DNA from: Microplitis mediator
Taxonomy: Eukaryota; Arthropoda; Insecta; Hymenoptera; Braconidae
Assembly (NCBI RefSeq): GCF_029852145.1
Contig: NC_079975.1
Coordinates: 8,060,001-8,124,000 of the forward strand
Direction of reading: 5' to 3'
DNA length: 64,000 nt
Shown in pieces: positions 1 through 13,280 of this stretch. Within the stretch, counting starts at the first letter, position 1. Each line of letters starts with the position of its first letter. A model generated the notes under the pieces. The model saw only the letters and a program-made list of their open reading frames with translations. It did no database searches and was not told the DNA's origin. A program made the position numbers and the translations under genes.

Positions 1-149
1 TTTTTGTCTTATTTACTATTTAAGAAGTGACTCTAAATCACATATTTCTCATTCTCTAACTGCCCTCCTTATCATCGGCTTGAAATTAACTTGTTTCTTA
101 CTGACTGCTGACACTGAATCTCGAAGTTCCGGTGCAAGTAATCATGAAA

Positions 150-283
150 AATATAGTGTGTGACTCAGGATAAAACACGATTTCAGACTGCGGGTGATGT
201 CAGCCCTCGCTTGTGGCTCAGGCAGCCAACTTCACCCTAGTCTAAAATCATCTTGTTTCATCCCTTGTCGCACAATATACTAT
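150..283. repeat. Small inverted-repeat element
   Basis: The two halves are imperfect reverse complements. The left arm has GGATAAAACACGATTTCAGA and the right arm, read in reverse, has GGGATGAAACAAGATGATTT, with a GC-richer centre containing GCTGACATC. No coding potential. It looks like a MITE-type hairpin, but the target duplication is not clear. Confidence 0.5.
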
Positions 284-533
284 TTCACTTATATCATAAA
301 TGGATTATGGAAGAGAAAAAAAATATATATTGACAAATTTATCGTATATAAATTTTGAATTATACGGAAAATATAACCAACTATAAATTGTCACTGAAAT
401 CCCGATATCAAAAATTTAAAAAATCACTTGTGGAACGATTACATTAAATAATAAATACTTAATTACTAACGTTTATTTTCTAAAGACCCATAGTCTTAAA
501 TAATTTTTCGGGAACAATATTCAGTAATACGTA

Positions 534-770
534 CACAGAAAAAAAGGACTTCTTGGCGCAAAAAATTTTTACTTGCCCTAAGAAATTCTTTGCATTATAA
601 ATTAAAAACGAAAATTTTCTTGCGGCGAGAAAAATCTTCTTGAGCCAAGAAAAAATTTTTTTAAGTAGAAATTTTCTCCACTAAGAAATTTATTCTAGTC
701 CTCAGAAAATTTTTGTTTTTATTTCGTAATGTAAAATTTTTCTTGCGCCAAGAAATCCTTTTTTTCTGTG
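534..770. mobile_element. MITE, ends CACAG..CTGTG, TA target site
   Basis: Terminal inverted repeats of about 28 bp (CACAGAAAAAAAGGACTTCT and its complement ending AAATCCTTTTTTTCTGTG) are flanked by TA on both sides (532-533 and 771-772). The body repeats the word AAGAAAATTTTC in both orientations. Non-coding. Confidence 0.8.
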
Positions 771-772
771 TA

Positions 773-2408
773 CTAAGTAATTAAATTATTATCAGAACTT
801 TTCGATCCATTAAATTTTATTTAAAAGTAATGTCTGAAAAAGTGTAAAAATAAGGCCCACATTAGCTTAATTATCATATAAACCACTCTTAATCCACTCC
901 ATTTATGACAACCATAATGTTGTCGGTTTTAACGAAAACCGGTCTGTGTTGGAACGAAACCATGAAATTGTTATCAAAGTTCTTAAAAAATCTCAACACG
1001 AAAAAAATTACCTGAATAATAATTCAAACTAGTGTCTCATAAAACATCATGTTAAATGTTTTTTTGTCGCCGGTTTGGGTGAACTTGTCGGTCTAATCTG
1101 AACATTGGCCTTTCTATAAAATTCGCATATAAATTATTGAGACGGGAAAATAATTTAATTCCTTTTAAATTTATAATTGATTTATAATATCACCGAAAAT
1201 GTGAACAAAAAAAATTTTAATAAACCAATTAAAAATATTAATTAGACAGAACTTGTAAAAGTATTTTAAAAAAAATTAATTATCAGATTTATAGCTATTA
1301 AAAATCATTCCCGACAATTAATAATTATTTATTGCTACAATTTTCATTAGTATTTTGTCGAAAAACTTGAATAACTTGTAATGTTGTTTAAAAAAAAAAA
1401 AAAAAAAAAAATGTAAGTTAAAAATCGAGTATTTTTTTCCTGGTCGTATACATTCCTATCCCTGGTGGATAGCAATAACGCGCGGATTGTGAATTAGTAA
1501 CGTACTGACGGAGGGAGAAAAGGAGTGCCCGATGATTTCTCACCCAATTAGACTCGACTGGGCTATAAACTTTTCAGCGGATAAGATAGGACTATCCCAA
1601 GTCTTGTTTCTTATTTCAGTGTTAGTCTCTAGGTCGATGCAGTAGTGGCTTTCCTGTAACAGCTTCTTTCTCCTCTTTGATCCACAGAAGCCGAGTAAAC
1701 ATATAACGACCACATCGAATATGGCAGCACCTTCTTGCAATAAAAACCGTCAATTCGTTGGTCAATGGAGATACCTGAGCATTCTGAGCTGGCTAATTGG
1801 CTCATCCACTGACCATCGACCTTTTTAACGATTTAATCCTTTTGATTGTACATTCGAAGGAACTGATTGCCACGTATATGTTTCTCGACGGACCACAACG
1901 ATCAATTAACCGGAAAAAAGTCATGAGATAGCGTGACTATCACACTCTTCCTTTTATTTATCTCTCTTTTGACTGGACTTGACAACTTTTCCTTTTGCTT
2001 ATTTATTCATATTATATACACCCATCGACATTTATACGTGTATATACTTATATTTATTTGTATATATTTCTTTTATTATATTCACTTACTAATATTATTT
2101 TTGTAACTTTATTTTATCCGCGATGATAATGATACTGACTTTTGCACGAGTCAACCAACTAATATTCCAAATTGCTTCGATTTTATAGCGATCTTTAGTT
2201 TCAGTTTACGCACTTTATTCTGATAACTTGAATAAAATAAATTACGCTTTTAGATGACTTCATTAGGCGTTAACTTTTTATTTCCTTTTTTATTTTTTTT
2301 TAAATATAAATTTACATTTTATTATTTTTTTATCAATCAAACAATTAGTCAAAGATTATAAACATTTAATTTATTTAATATTGTTATTATTAACTTACAT
2401 TAAATATA
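773..2408. other. Intergenic, no gene recognised
   Basis: AT-rich sequence with a poly-A run at about 1392-1410. A GC-richer patch at 1440-1760 contains an open 66-codon frame on the - strand without recognisable motifs. I see nothing else in this stretch that I can name. Confidence 0.5.
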
Positions 2409-2410
2409 TA

Positions 2411-2836
2411 GGGGGGAGGGGTAAAATGAGGCACCCCCAAAATTTAAAAAAAAAATATAATTGAGCATTATTTTGAATTTTTATTGGTGAACTTTTTGAA
2501 AAATCGAGTGTAGGTCGAAAAATATTACTTTTATTTTATGATAAAAACTATTGAAAATTTTTTTTTCTTTCTTTGCATCCAATAATTACGTAAAATGTAA
2601 TTTTCCTTGATGTAAATTACTTACAAAAAAATTTTATTTAATATCCAGAATTTTTTTTTTTTTTTTCACCTTTTTTAGGGGGCAGCCTATTTTGCCCGCA
2701 AAACTGAAGTTTTATTTTTTTTTTAACTGAAAATTTTTTCTATTTACTTTGAATACCAGAAAAAAAAGAGATTTAACGTATTTGAGCCTCGAAAACTTGG
2801 AATACCCTTAAGTACCCCGTTTTTCCCTCCTCCCCT
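2411..2836. mobile_element. GGGG-ended element (GGGGCAAAACGGGG family)
   Basis: Starts after TA with GGGGGGAGGGGTAAAATGAG and finishes with AAGTACCCCGTTTTTCCCTC followed by CCCC-rich sequence. The interior (AATAATTACGTAAAATGTAA) recurs near 41.4, 48.3 and 50.5/51.9 kb. Non-coding. The right boundary is approximate. Confidence 0.65.
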
Positions 2837-3927
2837 TCACTAATTTTATGACTTTTTACTTTATTCCGGTTTACAATTTCACATTTCATTTTATACTGAT
2901 ATATTACATCAATTATTGATACGATCTCATAAATGTATATATTTTATTTTATTTGTTTCCTTAAAATAGCAATAATTAATAAAATTAGTAAAAAAAGGGG
3001 TGGGGGGGAAGAAAAAAAATACTGATTAGTGAAAAGGACATGGTCACTAATGGGGACAACTACCTCATGGATACAGATATAGAGACATAAGAAGCGAGAA
3101 TTGATTTCGTGTGAAATAATAGTGTTTGAGCAGCTTTTATATGGTGCACTGAGTTGGCTGGTGGAAACAGTTCGACTAGAATGGCGTCGAAGTGATGTAC
3201 AGCGACAGGGTCGATAACGTTACAAGAGCTACTAACCCGTCTCTTTTGCTTCTCCGCATGCCTTCGTCCTCGCACCCTTTTTCTTCTCACCTCTCAGTTT
3301 ATACTGCACGTTCTTCTCACTTGTCGCGTTTCTTCTCTTACCTTCCTTGGATGCAACGATGTGTAAAACACGCTCAATCCAGCCCTACTCTTTCTTACTC
3401 ACTCCTCCGACAAACTTTTTGTTATTCTTTTTTATTTTATTACGTTTATTTTTATTTTATCTTTCTTTTGTATGAGAATATATATATACATATTCCTCTC
3501 TGTATGTTCACACGCCACCTTAATTCCCTACAAAGGAAAAAGCTATCGAACCACTAACTTATTATCACGAACCGCCATTAGCATGTTTATAGGAGTGACG
3601 GGTAACATGCATGATCAACTAAGCGACCTCTTATGAAGTGATCACTATTCTTATATTTACGATTAATCTATATCAAACATTGAAAAATTCAATAAATATC
3701 TCAAAACACTTATGTTGCATAGCTTTATTATTAAATGAAACATATATACTACTATATATAAGCCTGTAGGTTTTGTCTGTACCTCTGATGAATTCTCACT
3801 GAGGCCAATTCTATCATTTTTATCATTTTTGTCTGTCTGTCTGTATGTCCTCTTATAACTTAAAAACAACACGACCAATTTTATCAAAAATCATAGATAT
3901 CGAAAAAGCATGCGATTGCGTAAAAAA
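2837..3927. other. Intergenic with a GC-richer patch and a possible - strand TATA box
   Basis: Mostly AT-rich. The patch at 3024-3560 has higher GC and a - strand CCATATAAAAG at 3134-3144, which could be a TATA box for a leftward transcript, but the following ATG frames close within a few codons. No protein family recognised. Confidence 0.35.
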
Positions 3928-3929
3928 TA

Positions 3930-4234
3930 CACTGAGAGAACAATTTATTTGAGCCAAATGAGATTTGTTTCAGGCAAATTAATCCCATATTTGAATGGAC
4001 CCAATCAGTATCTATTTGAGACAAAGATATGGTTCATTTGAATGAAATAATGATTTGTTTATAAGTTAACAAATCTGTATTTGGATGGTAGCATTGTAGC
4101 GCCACCAGCCGTAGTGTAATTTGTTTCAACCAAGATTTGTTAACTATAAACGAATATATATTTGAATGAAATAAACGATTTTGTTCAGCCAAATAAATCT
4201 ATTTAATTGGCTCAAATAAATTGTTCTCTCAGTG
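3930..4234. mobile_element. MITE, ends CACTGAGAGAAC, TA target site
   Basis: Near-perfect terminal inverted repeats (CACTGAGAGAACAATTTATT / AATAAATTGTTCTCTCAGTG) flanked by TA (3928-3929, 4235-4236). The body iterates the word CAAATNNATTTG in both orientations. Non-coding. Confidence 0.85.
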
Positions 4235-4418
4235 TAGGCTATATTTCAAAGCAATAAATAGTATGAGAACGGTAAAGAAAATTCATCTCAAAAGTCACTA
4301 TTATTATTTCCTTAATAAAAAGAAACGATTCAAAACGAGTAGAAACGATGCAAAACAATTCAATTTGAATACTATATAGATATACATTCATCATTGAGTG
4401 AATCGTTTTGTTTAATCA

Positions 4419-4580
4419 CTCTCTTCAATTTGAAATAGTGAAAATAGTTGCTATTTACTGTTTACTAGTGAAAGGTATACTACTATTTAAATTAGTAACA
4501 TGCTTTTCACTGGCAATAAGTGACTATTCACTGCTAAATAGTGGTTGTCACGTGATTTTCACTAACTCGTTTTTAGAGAG
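4419..4580. mobile_element. MITE with iterated TTTCACT/AGTGAAA words
   Basis: Runs from CTCTCTTCAATTTGAAATAG to TTCACTAACTCGTTTTTAGAGAG; the ends are complementary around CTCT..AGAG. The body repeats AATAGTGA and its complement. Further copies lie at 44.74-45.05 kb and 62.42-63.30 kb, the last split by a nested element. Confidence 0.65.
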
Positions 4581-4650
4581 CAGGGTTGTTTTCGACGCCA
4601 TGTATAATGAACACCCGTTTTTCAACTATTTATATACTCTATCAAAAAAA

Positions 4651-5402
4651 CCCATGTGGGATTGCATGGGAACCCATGGGAATCCATATAGGGTAGTATG
4701 GATTTATGCAAGAACCCACACGGTAAGAAATGTACGGTCTCAAGACAGATACTAAAATAGTATGTGAAATATTCCAAGACAGTATTGTAACGAGTCCCAG
4801 AAGTATGGCGTTATTTACTATACTGTATAGTACTGGAACTATTGTATTGCTCACACGTATGCATAGCAGGCATGGCGAAACAGCATGGTCCTGAGATCCA
4901 TACTACTATGTCGACGGCACAATACTACTAGTTTTTCCCGCCATAATTTCTGGCGTGTCAATCAATGTATACTATCGTATTACCACCAAAACTATATAGA
5001 TGTCGTTAGACTAGATTTATCTGCCAGAAGCAATGTGGATACGGCAATGCAGTATGGGCCTGACGGCCATATTGACATTGCGGCGTCCGCGACAACTATT
5101 GCCAATGTTACTATTCCCGCAATGGTTGAATCATCTATGCATACAATTTTATAACCTATAAAAATCTGCGATACCATACAATATGGCGTTCACGCCCATA
5201 CTGGCATAGTGATATCCGCAAAATATTTCTTACCGTGCATAGGAATTAATATAAGAATGTACGGATTTATATCAGAATCCCATATGGGAACCCATGTGTA
5301 TCTGGATTCCTATATGGGAACTCCATATAGGAAGCTGTGGGTACTTAGATTCCCATATAGAAATTTGACATAGGAACTAGGATATATGGATTTCTTTGTG
5401 GG
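4651..5402. mobile_element. CCC..GGG-ended element, split by a nested MITE
   Basis: Left end CCCATGTGGGATTGCATGGG, right end ATATGGATTTCTTTGTGGG, flanked by AA on both sides. The body is made of repeated CCCATATGGGAATCCATAT-like words. The CACGG-ended element at 4719-5237 interrupts it. Confidence 0.6.
4719..5237. mobile_element. MITE, ends CACGGTAAGAAAT, CA target site
   Basis: Ends CACGGTAAGAAATGTACGG and AAATATTTCTTACCGTG are inverted repeats; both flanks read CA, a 2-bp target duplication inside the surrounding CCC-type element. A close relative at 53064-53580 is flanked by TA. Open frames here are by-products of the inverted-repeat body. Confidence 0.8.
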
Positions 5403-6775
5403 AAATTAAATATTCATTAAAAAATTAATATATATTTAATAAATAAATTAAGGTAAGTAAGAAGAGTAATAAGAACCATAGCTGTCATTTACCAAGAAGT
5501 TGTTTTAACCAACAACAGTAGTAGATGTTACTACAGTTTGTGTACCACAATAGGCTAGTAGTCATTATTAAATGTGTAGGGATCCTATATATTACTAGTC
5601 AGTGTGGTATACGTATCTCCAATTGTAGTGAATTCAACTACACCTTTTTTTACGTTAAACCTAAGTAGTAAAAAGTCCCGCTTTTTAACTTTAAGACCTA
5701 CAAACTTTATCTCTTTAAAAAAGGTTACTTACACTTATAAGCATATCTACCATTACTGTTATTTTTCCGAAAATCAACTCTTAGGGGTTTTCGTTGAAAT
5801 TTTCACCAACAATATAAATATCACATAATCTACGGAGGCAAAGCTGCGGGTAATGGCTAGTATATATATATATATATGTTGTTATTAGAGCGTTATAAAG
5901 TCATGGTAAATTAATTAATCTACTTCATTTCACAGATGCCCAATTCAATTACAGTGATGTATCAGTACAAAGAAAGTTTCGATTGTTTATGCATTTATAA
6001 AAAAAAATTAAAAAACGATAATTAATTTTCGCAATGTAAATTTGATTAATTTAAGCAAATTTTATTTCAAAATAAAAGCTATTAATACGCTTTAAAAAAA
6101 ACCGGCATATGTTCACGCTATCCTGGTGTTAAAATAACATCAGTAGTGAGTTTTAATATTCAGATCTGGACAGATATGAACATATATAAAACTAAATCCG
6201 TACAATTAATATTCAAGTTCTCGTCCATGATCAAAGATTTCAAATAACTTAATCTTGGGAATTTTGGACAATAAATGAAGATGTTATTTTATAAAATTTG
6301 CAACGTTTCCCTGATTTATTTCAGCTTCATCAGGCGAACTAACAATCAAAAATTTTTTTGTTAATATAAACATTTGACATATGAAAAAAAATAAATAAAA
6401 ATAACAATAGTTACTCTTATGGTTAACATCCTTGTCTAGTTCTTAGAAAGTCAATGGATGTAATAGAGTAAAACAGCATTTCCATAATCTCAATCATTTC
6501 CTCAAATTACAATATTAATAACTTGCTTAGATTTCTCTCAAATACCATTCAAATTAGTAAATGAATAAGACAAAATAAAATTCAACAACGTCTGTCTATC
6601 AAGTGTGTTTACAACTGACTTACAGGTTAGATCATTTTAATTACCATGGTTACGACAGTTAAAATGATATTTACTACTTTATCTACAATTTTTCGCGGGA
6701 AAACTTAAATGAAGTCATGCATTTGAGAGACATCACTATACATTTAAATCACAATTACTTGTAACTAAATAATAA
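5403..6775. other. Intergenic with a truncated TACTACAG-word repeat
   Basis: The part at about 5490-5650 resembles 47560-47712, the right end of the CACGG element at 46622-47727, so it is probably a truncated relative. The rest is AT-rich and I see no gene in it. Confidence 0.45.
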
Positions 6776-7051
6776 AATGGGTTACCTGACCGTTGATCCA
6801 AAGACGATTGATCCCCGACAATTGATCCTTGCGATAATTGATCCACCGATAAAATATACTCACACACATATAAATGTGAAAAATTACGCCCTTTTTTCAC
6901 TAATTTCATGTGCGTGTAACATAAAAAATATACTCACATACAAATTTTTCACATTTATATGTGTGTGAGTATATTTTATCGGCGGATCAATCGTCGCAAG
7001 GATCAATTGTCGGGGATCAGTTGTCTTTGGGTCATCGGTCGTGTCACCAAT
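6776..7051. repeat. Hairpin element with iterated TTGATCC words
   Basis: Two arms of about 110 bp are reverse complements (left contains CGACAATTGATCCTTGCGA; the right carries its complement) around a spacer of about 55 bp. Each arm holds four GATTGATCC-like words and the shared end TATACTCACACACATATAAA. Non-coding. Confidence 0.75.
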
Positions 7052-8754
7052 AAAATGATTCGAATAAATTAACGTTACAATTAATACGAATATAAAACAA
7101 TAATTAAATAAGACTACATTTATCTAAAATTAAATAATCAAACGCGGTTTCTCAAGTTCTAAATGATAAGTTCTAAATCTGTACAATTATCAAGAAAAAA
7201 AATTCTCATATGTAATAATAACAATAGTTTTATTACGTTTGAATAAAACAATACAATGGAGTTTTTTATGACCAATTCTATTTACTTTTTTCCATAATTA
7301 ATGTTATTTTCACAAAACAGAGAAATGGATGCTTACAAAAATCATAAATTTCTTGAATTATTTTTTTACGCAACTCCTTTGTATGAAGTCGAAATTCCAA
7401 TGCATTTTTTTTTAAACGAGGATATTACGGTATTCATTTTTATCTAAATATTGTAATATCGTTCCCACGTATCTATAGATCAAAAAATAATTAACACCCT
7501 TTTTTTTTCGAAATGAATGAATATACTTAGATTATATAGTTTTTTTTTGTAAGTAGAAGTACCGGCGGAAGTATTGATAAATACTATAGGTGTCATGTCA
7601 ATTCCGTCAACAACCCAAACGTCCGGGAAACACTTATTTCCGGAATCAAATCCCAATCATTATGATACAGTTTTATAATTTTTATTTTAAACTCATCCTT
7701 ACCTCTATAATTATAATCACTAATTCTAAATATATGAATCGATATTAAATTTATATTTCACATATACTCTATTAGTAATAAACGACAATATTTTTAAAAG
7801 ATTAAGATAATAATATATCATTTATAAATAAAAGTATAAAATAAATTTAATAAAAAAAAGTAATAGAATATAAAATATATTTTCTCATGCTGAATTTTTT
7901 TTCTTGTATAATAAAGTGAGAAAAAAAAAAGAAGTAAGTAAATAAATAAAAAAAATATATCGCCAATGATCGTTAAAGGATTAACGGGTCTGACTGATTC
8001 AGTTCAATTTTTTTAGTTTTATTTTCAAAAACATTTTTATTTTCATTGCCATTACTGTTCAAGTATCGATGATATGAATGAGATGGACCACCCCCGCTGT
8101 GTTCTTAATAAACCTACGTGCGGTTAAGATAATGGGTAACTATGACTCTGCAAGTATTTACCGCGAGTCTTTCTTATATACCGTCATTATTCTCGCCCTT
8201 CCTCACAGCTTTGAACACGGTTTCTTTTACGTTCCGCACTACCATCTTACGCTTGTCAGAGGCTTCAAAGATTATCAATGTCTCCTGCTGATTTTGTGGT
8301 GAGCTTGAATCATGCCGCCTTTATTAATTAACAGTTGATAATAATAAATACTTATTATTATTTCATAACTCGCAATAACTATTCGAAATTTACTTCACTA
8401 TTCATTCACAACAATATTACTATTTTTTCATTCTAAAACTACTTTCTTTTTTTAATAATAATAATAAATAACTAATAACTGTTACTGATTATTATCAGCA
8501 ATTAAGTGAAATAACTTTTTTGGTAATCATACAAAACTATTGTATTTTATTTTTGGCAATAATCTAAAATCAATTCTTTCAAAAGTTTTTTTTTGGTCCT
8601 GGTCGATTAATGGAAAAATATATATTGCAATTATTATACAAATAAGTATATGAATTTCACTAAAAATGGAACAATCAATAGTAAGAAAGTATAAACTTGA
8701 ATAAAAATTTTTGGTGAACATTTCATGAGGGTGATAAAAAAATTTTCTCAGCAT
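7052..8754. other. Intergenic, no gene recognised
   Basis: AT-rich except for a GC-richer patch at about 8040-8330 with a 74-codon open frame that matches no family I know. Nothing else supportable. Confidence 0.45.
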
Positions 8755-8876
8755 TTAAAAAGATTTCTTAGTTTTTAAGAAATCATTTCTTTGTATCTAA
8801 CAAATATTTCTTACTATTTAAGAAATCGTTTTTTAATAGTTAAGAAATCATGTCTTAAAAAATGATTTCTTAACAG
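8755..8876. repeat. TTAAGAAATC word repeat
   Basis: Six or seven copies of TTAAGAAATC or its complement GATTTCTTAA in about 120 bases, in alternating orientation. Probably a small member of the palindromic-word class of elements, without clear ends. Confidence 0.5.
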
Positions 8877-9023
8877 GGGTTATCAGATATTTTCGGCTGA
8901 GTTTTTTTCGGAAACAAAATCTCAAAATACTAAATACAGACCACACATTGATGCATTACTGTCTAATCTAGCGAAGTGCGCTTTAATTGTTTTATAATAT
9001 TCGTTTTTTTAAAAGAAATACTC

Positions 9024-10124
9024 CCCGGGTCAAAAACAAAACTTGATTCAGGCTTGCTTCACCTTATTTTCTTTTGAAGATTGATTTGCTGACGATTTCT
9101 CGATAAGATCTCGACTTTTTCGACTTAACTTCAATTTTTTTCAACTTTTTGAACTTTTCTCATTTTAGTTTCAACTTATTCGTATTTCTTGATCTTAGTT
9201 TGAACTTATTCGTCTTTACTTCAAGCACGATAGTCATTCACCTGACTTTTGATTTGCTGAACCAAGTCGAAAAAAAGTTATTTATTCGCCTTACTTTCGC
9301 CTTAATATATAAAAATTATTTCACCGTAGTTTTGACTTTTTCGCCTTATAATTTAAGTCGAATAAGTCTAAACCAAGTCAATTTCGACTTGATTTCAACT
9401 TTTTCGTCTTAAATCGTGACTAAGTAAGCCAGTTAAGTCTAAACCAAGGCGAAAACTCAATGTATTTCATATCTCCGTAAAAAAAGTCGAGTTTGTCTTG
9501 TGAAAAACGGCTCCAAATTTTGACTTGGTAAACCAAGTCTAAATCAAGTTTTATTTTTAACCCGCACGGAGAGAAAAATATCGCCAGATTAAGTATACGT
9601 ATCGCTATTCTGGCTATACGTTATATAGTCATCTTACTTAACGATACGCCGGATAGCCAATTCAGCTATACAGAGTATTCTCACAGTGGATCGTCAAAAT
9701 GACGATCCGTATCCTTATTTTAGGCATTTTATGAATCGCTGAGATGACTATTGCGCAAACTCTGTATTTAGGCATCCGGCAACCGAGAACGACGATACGT
9801 ATAGCCAATTTAGCTATACGGATCCTCACGTTGGCGATACAGATACCTACATCAACAAAACTACATATAGTGACAAAGGCTATTCGTCGTATTGTTAAAT
9901 TAAATAAACAAATACTTAATCTAACCCAAATACGTATCTTTATTTTAACGATACTATAGATTATTAAATTAATATGAGAGTATTCCTAAATTAGGTATAC
10001 GGATCGTTATTCTGACGATACGTCGTTTGAGGATACATTGGATAGTCATTCTGGCGATATTTTTCTCTCCGTGCGGGAATAAAATCTAGTTAGACTAAAA
10101 TCAGATCAAATTTTTCGACCCGGG
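9024..10124. mobile_element. CCCGGGTC-ended element with nested MITE
   Basis: Ends CCCGGGTCAAAAACAAAACTT and ATTTTTCGACCCGGG are inverted repeats. The left part iterates CGACTT/AAGTCG words (9090-9550). The element at 9565-10073 sits in it. The 87-codon frame at 9149-9412 is repeat-derived. Confidence 0.6.
9565..10073. mobile_element. MITE, ends CACGGAGAGAAAAATATCG, CG target site
   Basis: Terminal inverted repeats CACGGAGAGAAAAATATCG / CGATATTTTTCTCTCCGTG; CG on both sides. The body iterates ACGATACGTATCG-like self-complementary words. Non-coding. Confidence 0.8.
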
Positions 10125-11238
10125 TAGTTTCGTAAAATGAATAATTAAAATTTATAAAAATTCTAATAACAATCACGCCACAATATTGCATATGATAAAA
10201 TATATACATCGAATGTAAGTGGATATGCCTGTGACTAATCACGCAATATGTGCGATTCCGCTATTTCCTATATTTATTTTAAAATAAATTCAGAATGGTA
10301 AATAATTGACGGCAGTTGCGGTATCATATGCATCCAATAAAAAAATACTAGTAGTAGTCACTTTGCGTGCAACAAATTACTTTGTAATAAGAATTGGCTC
10401 ACGCAAACATTTACGAAGATGAAGGAAGCTGTCCGTTGGTTTCGACTTGCTTTTGGCTCTTATTTTATATTATTTATGTTTTCTCTGAGTTTTTTAAAAT
10501 ATTTTTCCTCTCAGTGTTTGCTGTCTTGTCAAGCCGAACATCATAACACATGCAATCCATAGCTTATGAATTGTCACCTAAAAATACTGACTGGCATATA
10601 TTTAGTTGTGAACAAAATAAAATAAATAATATGTAATATGCATGCCGGTTTTATTATTTTAAATAAATTTTTTTTAATATTTTATTTTGCCACTCCTTCA
10701 CATTGTTGGTGACCATCTACCGAACACGGCCGATTATTAAAACTGTCCTTCTCTTCGCTACCTTTCATGGATATTTGAATGCTTGAACGATTACAGTTTG
10801 CAAGTGAGAAAGGACCGATTCGAAGAAATCAAGACCGAATGCTAACCAAAAATGTTAATACTTATGGTTACATTTGATTTTTAAACGATATCTCGATTAT
10901 CTTGTTATATGAATATCATATCAATAAATAAATAAATAAATAAATAAATATATTTTAAATAATTTTTAGTATCGTAATATTTTTTATTTACTACTGCTAT
11001 GAGAACTTAATTATAGTAATTTATACCTATGCAATTTTCTTTGATAAATTAAAACTGTCTGTGTTCCATAAAGGCTCGAGAATATAATTATTTTTATTTT
11101 TGGTCGAGCAAACTTACAAAAGAAACTTAAACCGCAAAATTTTTTAATTTTACTCAGGTGATTCATTATACATATTTTTATATTAATGTTTTTGAATATA
11201 AGGTTTAAAAAATAATTATTATATTGATGATGTTGATT
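10125..11238. other. Intergenic, no gene recognised
   Basis: AT-rich with an AAAT microsatellite near 10925-10950. No motif, splice pattern or open frame that I can support. Confidence 0.5.
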
Positions 11239-11240
11239 TA

Positions 11241-11542
11241 CACTGCAAAAAAAGGGGTAAGTCCAGGCGATGTAGGTGTTAAAATTTTCAGTGTTAAATT
11301 TTAATACCCAAAGCGGTGTTAAAATAACACCTCCAAAGGTGTAAATATTCTTTACCGGTGTTAAAATATTTATATATTTTTTTATATGTAATACATTTTT
11401 TTTTCTAATTTCTATACGTGGATTTTTTTTTTTTTCACCGATTTAACACCGCCAAATTACACCACCTACACTGGTGTTACTTCATTTTAACACCGCGTGG
11501 TGTTAAATTGAGTCCATATATAACACCGCTCGTTTTACAGTG
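11241..11542. mobile_element. GGTGTTAAAA-family MITE, copy 1
   Basis: Ends CACTGCAAAAAAAGGGGTAAG and CGCTCGTTTTACAGTG, flanked by TA (11239-11240, 11543-11544). The body is iterated GGTGTTAAAA/TTTTAACACC. Other copies: 18004-18480, 32730-33993, 55745 on, and 58005-59149. Confidence 0.85.
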
Positions 11543-11579
11543 TACTAAAAATAAAAAAAATTTCAATTTTATATAATCG

Positions 11580-11703
<124 letters not shown>

Positions 11704-12513
11704 ATATTATATTGTTGAAAAAGTTATTTTATGATATTGTTATGGTCATCAGTTGTGATCATTGACACAGAGTATAACATTGCATAGTTGGTGATATATG
11801 CAAAACTTAAAAAAAAAAAATTATTGAAATAGACATCTTAAAAATATCACTATTCACCGGCTTCTTTCGAAGCAAATCTCCTGCTGTGTAAGTTATTTAC
11901 CACTATCCAGTTTCATAGTTTTTACTCTAATTTGTAGTGACAGGGATAAAGAGTTTGCGAGCCGTGTTACGCTTCACCTTTCTCTCATTCTTTCTCTTCT
12001 TTCTGTATTATCGTTATATATTCATTCTTTTTCTATTTCGAAACATGTGTATATCGAAAGTAAGAGACCAGGGCAAAATAAGACACTAAAAAAATTTTCA
12101 AACTACCAGAAAATATAGGGACAGGAGGGGGGGGGGGATAAGCCCCCTAAAATTTTGGATATCTCGAAATATTTGGGGGCAAAATGGGCCACCCAAAATC
12201 CTTAACATGAAAAGTGTTGAGGGAGGCGGGTAAAATGGGCTGCATAGACTTTGAAAACCTACAAATATTTTTTAGCCAAATGGGTTCCTAAAATTTTTTT
12301 AACAAAAATGAATGAAGAATTATGATAAGCGACAAACTAGGTCACGAGTTTAACAGCAGTACTAACTAAAATTCAACTTTTTTTATTCTTTTGAATTAAG
12401 TTATTTTATGATACTGAAGTTAGCAGATGTCTAATAATATTTGGATCTTTTTTTAGACGATAAACCATAAAAAAAAAATCTGTCTATCGGTTGACTCTGC
12501 GGGCCAGCCCCAA

Positions 12514-13102
12514 AACTTCCCGCTGTTTTCGAGCTTCTCGAGAAGCTCGAAAACATTGTTGTGGATACATTTTCAAGCTCTTCGAGCTTGAAAATACTTT
12601 TGTGTGCCATTGTTTTCGAAAAAAACCGATATTAGCATTTCTTTCTCCCACGATATCTCTGGAACGAATTGACCGATTTTGATGGTTGAGGTGGCAGTCG
12701 GCGTATTTTATTGAGTTCTAGAGCTGATAAAATTTTGAAATTGTTTGGTTCTGTTGTTTCGAAGATATTCGCAAAAAACCGTTTTTTACCATTTCTTTTG
12801 CCCGCGATAACTCTCGAACGAATTATCCGATTGAGACGGCTAAGGCGGCAATTGATGCGTTTTATTGAGTTCTAGAGCTGATTAGATTTTGGAGTTGATC
12901 GTATAAGTCGTTTCTGAGAAATCAATAAAAAACCAAAAAAAAAAAATTTTTTTAATTCTTATTCTTTGTATAACTTGTAAACTACATGATCGATTTACCC
13001 CAAAATCTAATCAAGACTAAGTTTTGGTGAGCTCTTTCGATCGCCACCAAGTACGTTCAAATCGGTTCATCCGTTCCAAAGATATCGTCGGACAAAAAAA
13101 AG

Positions 13103-13183
<81 letters not shown>

Positions 13184-13280
13184 ATACACACGGACGTCCA
13201 TCCGGGAATAGTCAGAATAGTTTCCTAGGACCTCAAAACGTCGACATCTGATGTTTGCAATTTTCTTAGCGGGAAGTTAA
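12514..13280. mobile_element. AACTTCCCGC-ended repeat with CA tract
   Basis: Opens AACTTCCCGCTGTTTTCGAG and closes AGCGGGAAGTT. It contains a GAGCTTCTCGAGAAGCTC palindrome, degenerate ~140-bp modules with CGAACGAATT and GAGTTCTAGAGCTGAT, the CA tract, and CCTAGGACCTCAAAACGTCG near the end. Relatives lie reversed at 28654-30270 and at 22.1 kb. Confidence 0.65.
13105..13191. repeat. (CA)n microsatellite
   Basis: CA dinucleotide tract inside the AACTTCCCGC element. The poly-His-Thr frame across it is not a gene. Confidence 0.95.

Noticed and set aside
4885..5154. 89-codon frame and its antisense partner
   Set aside because: Lie within an inverted-repeat MITE; the same sequence at 53 kb has frames broken differently.
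13024..13251. Poly-His-Thr frames over CA tracts (also 16846-17106, 30752-31133)
   Set aside because: Pure by-products of CA-rich microsatellites, open on both strands.
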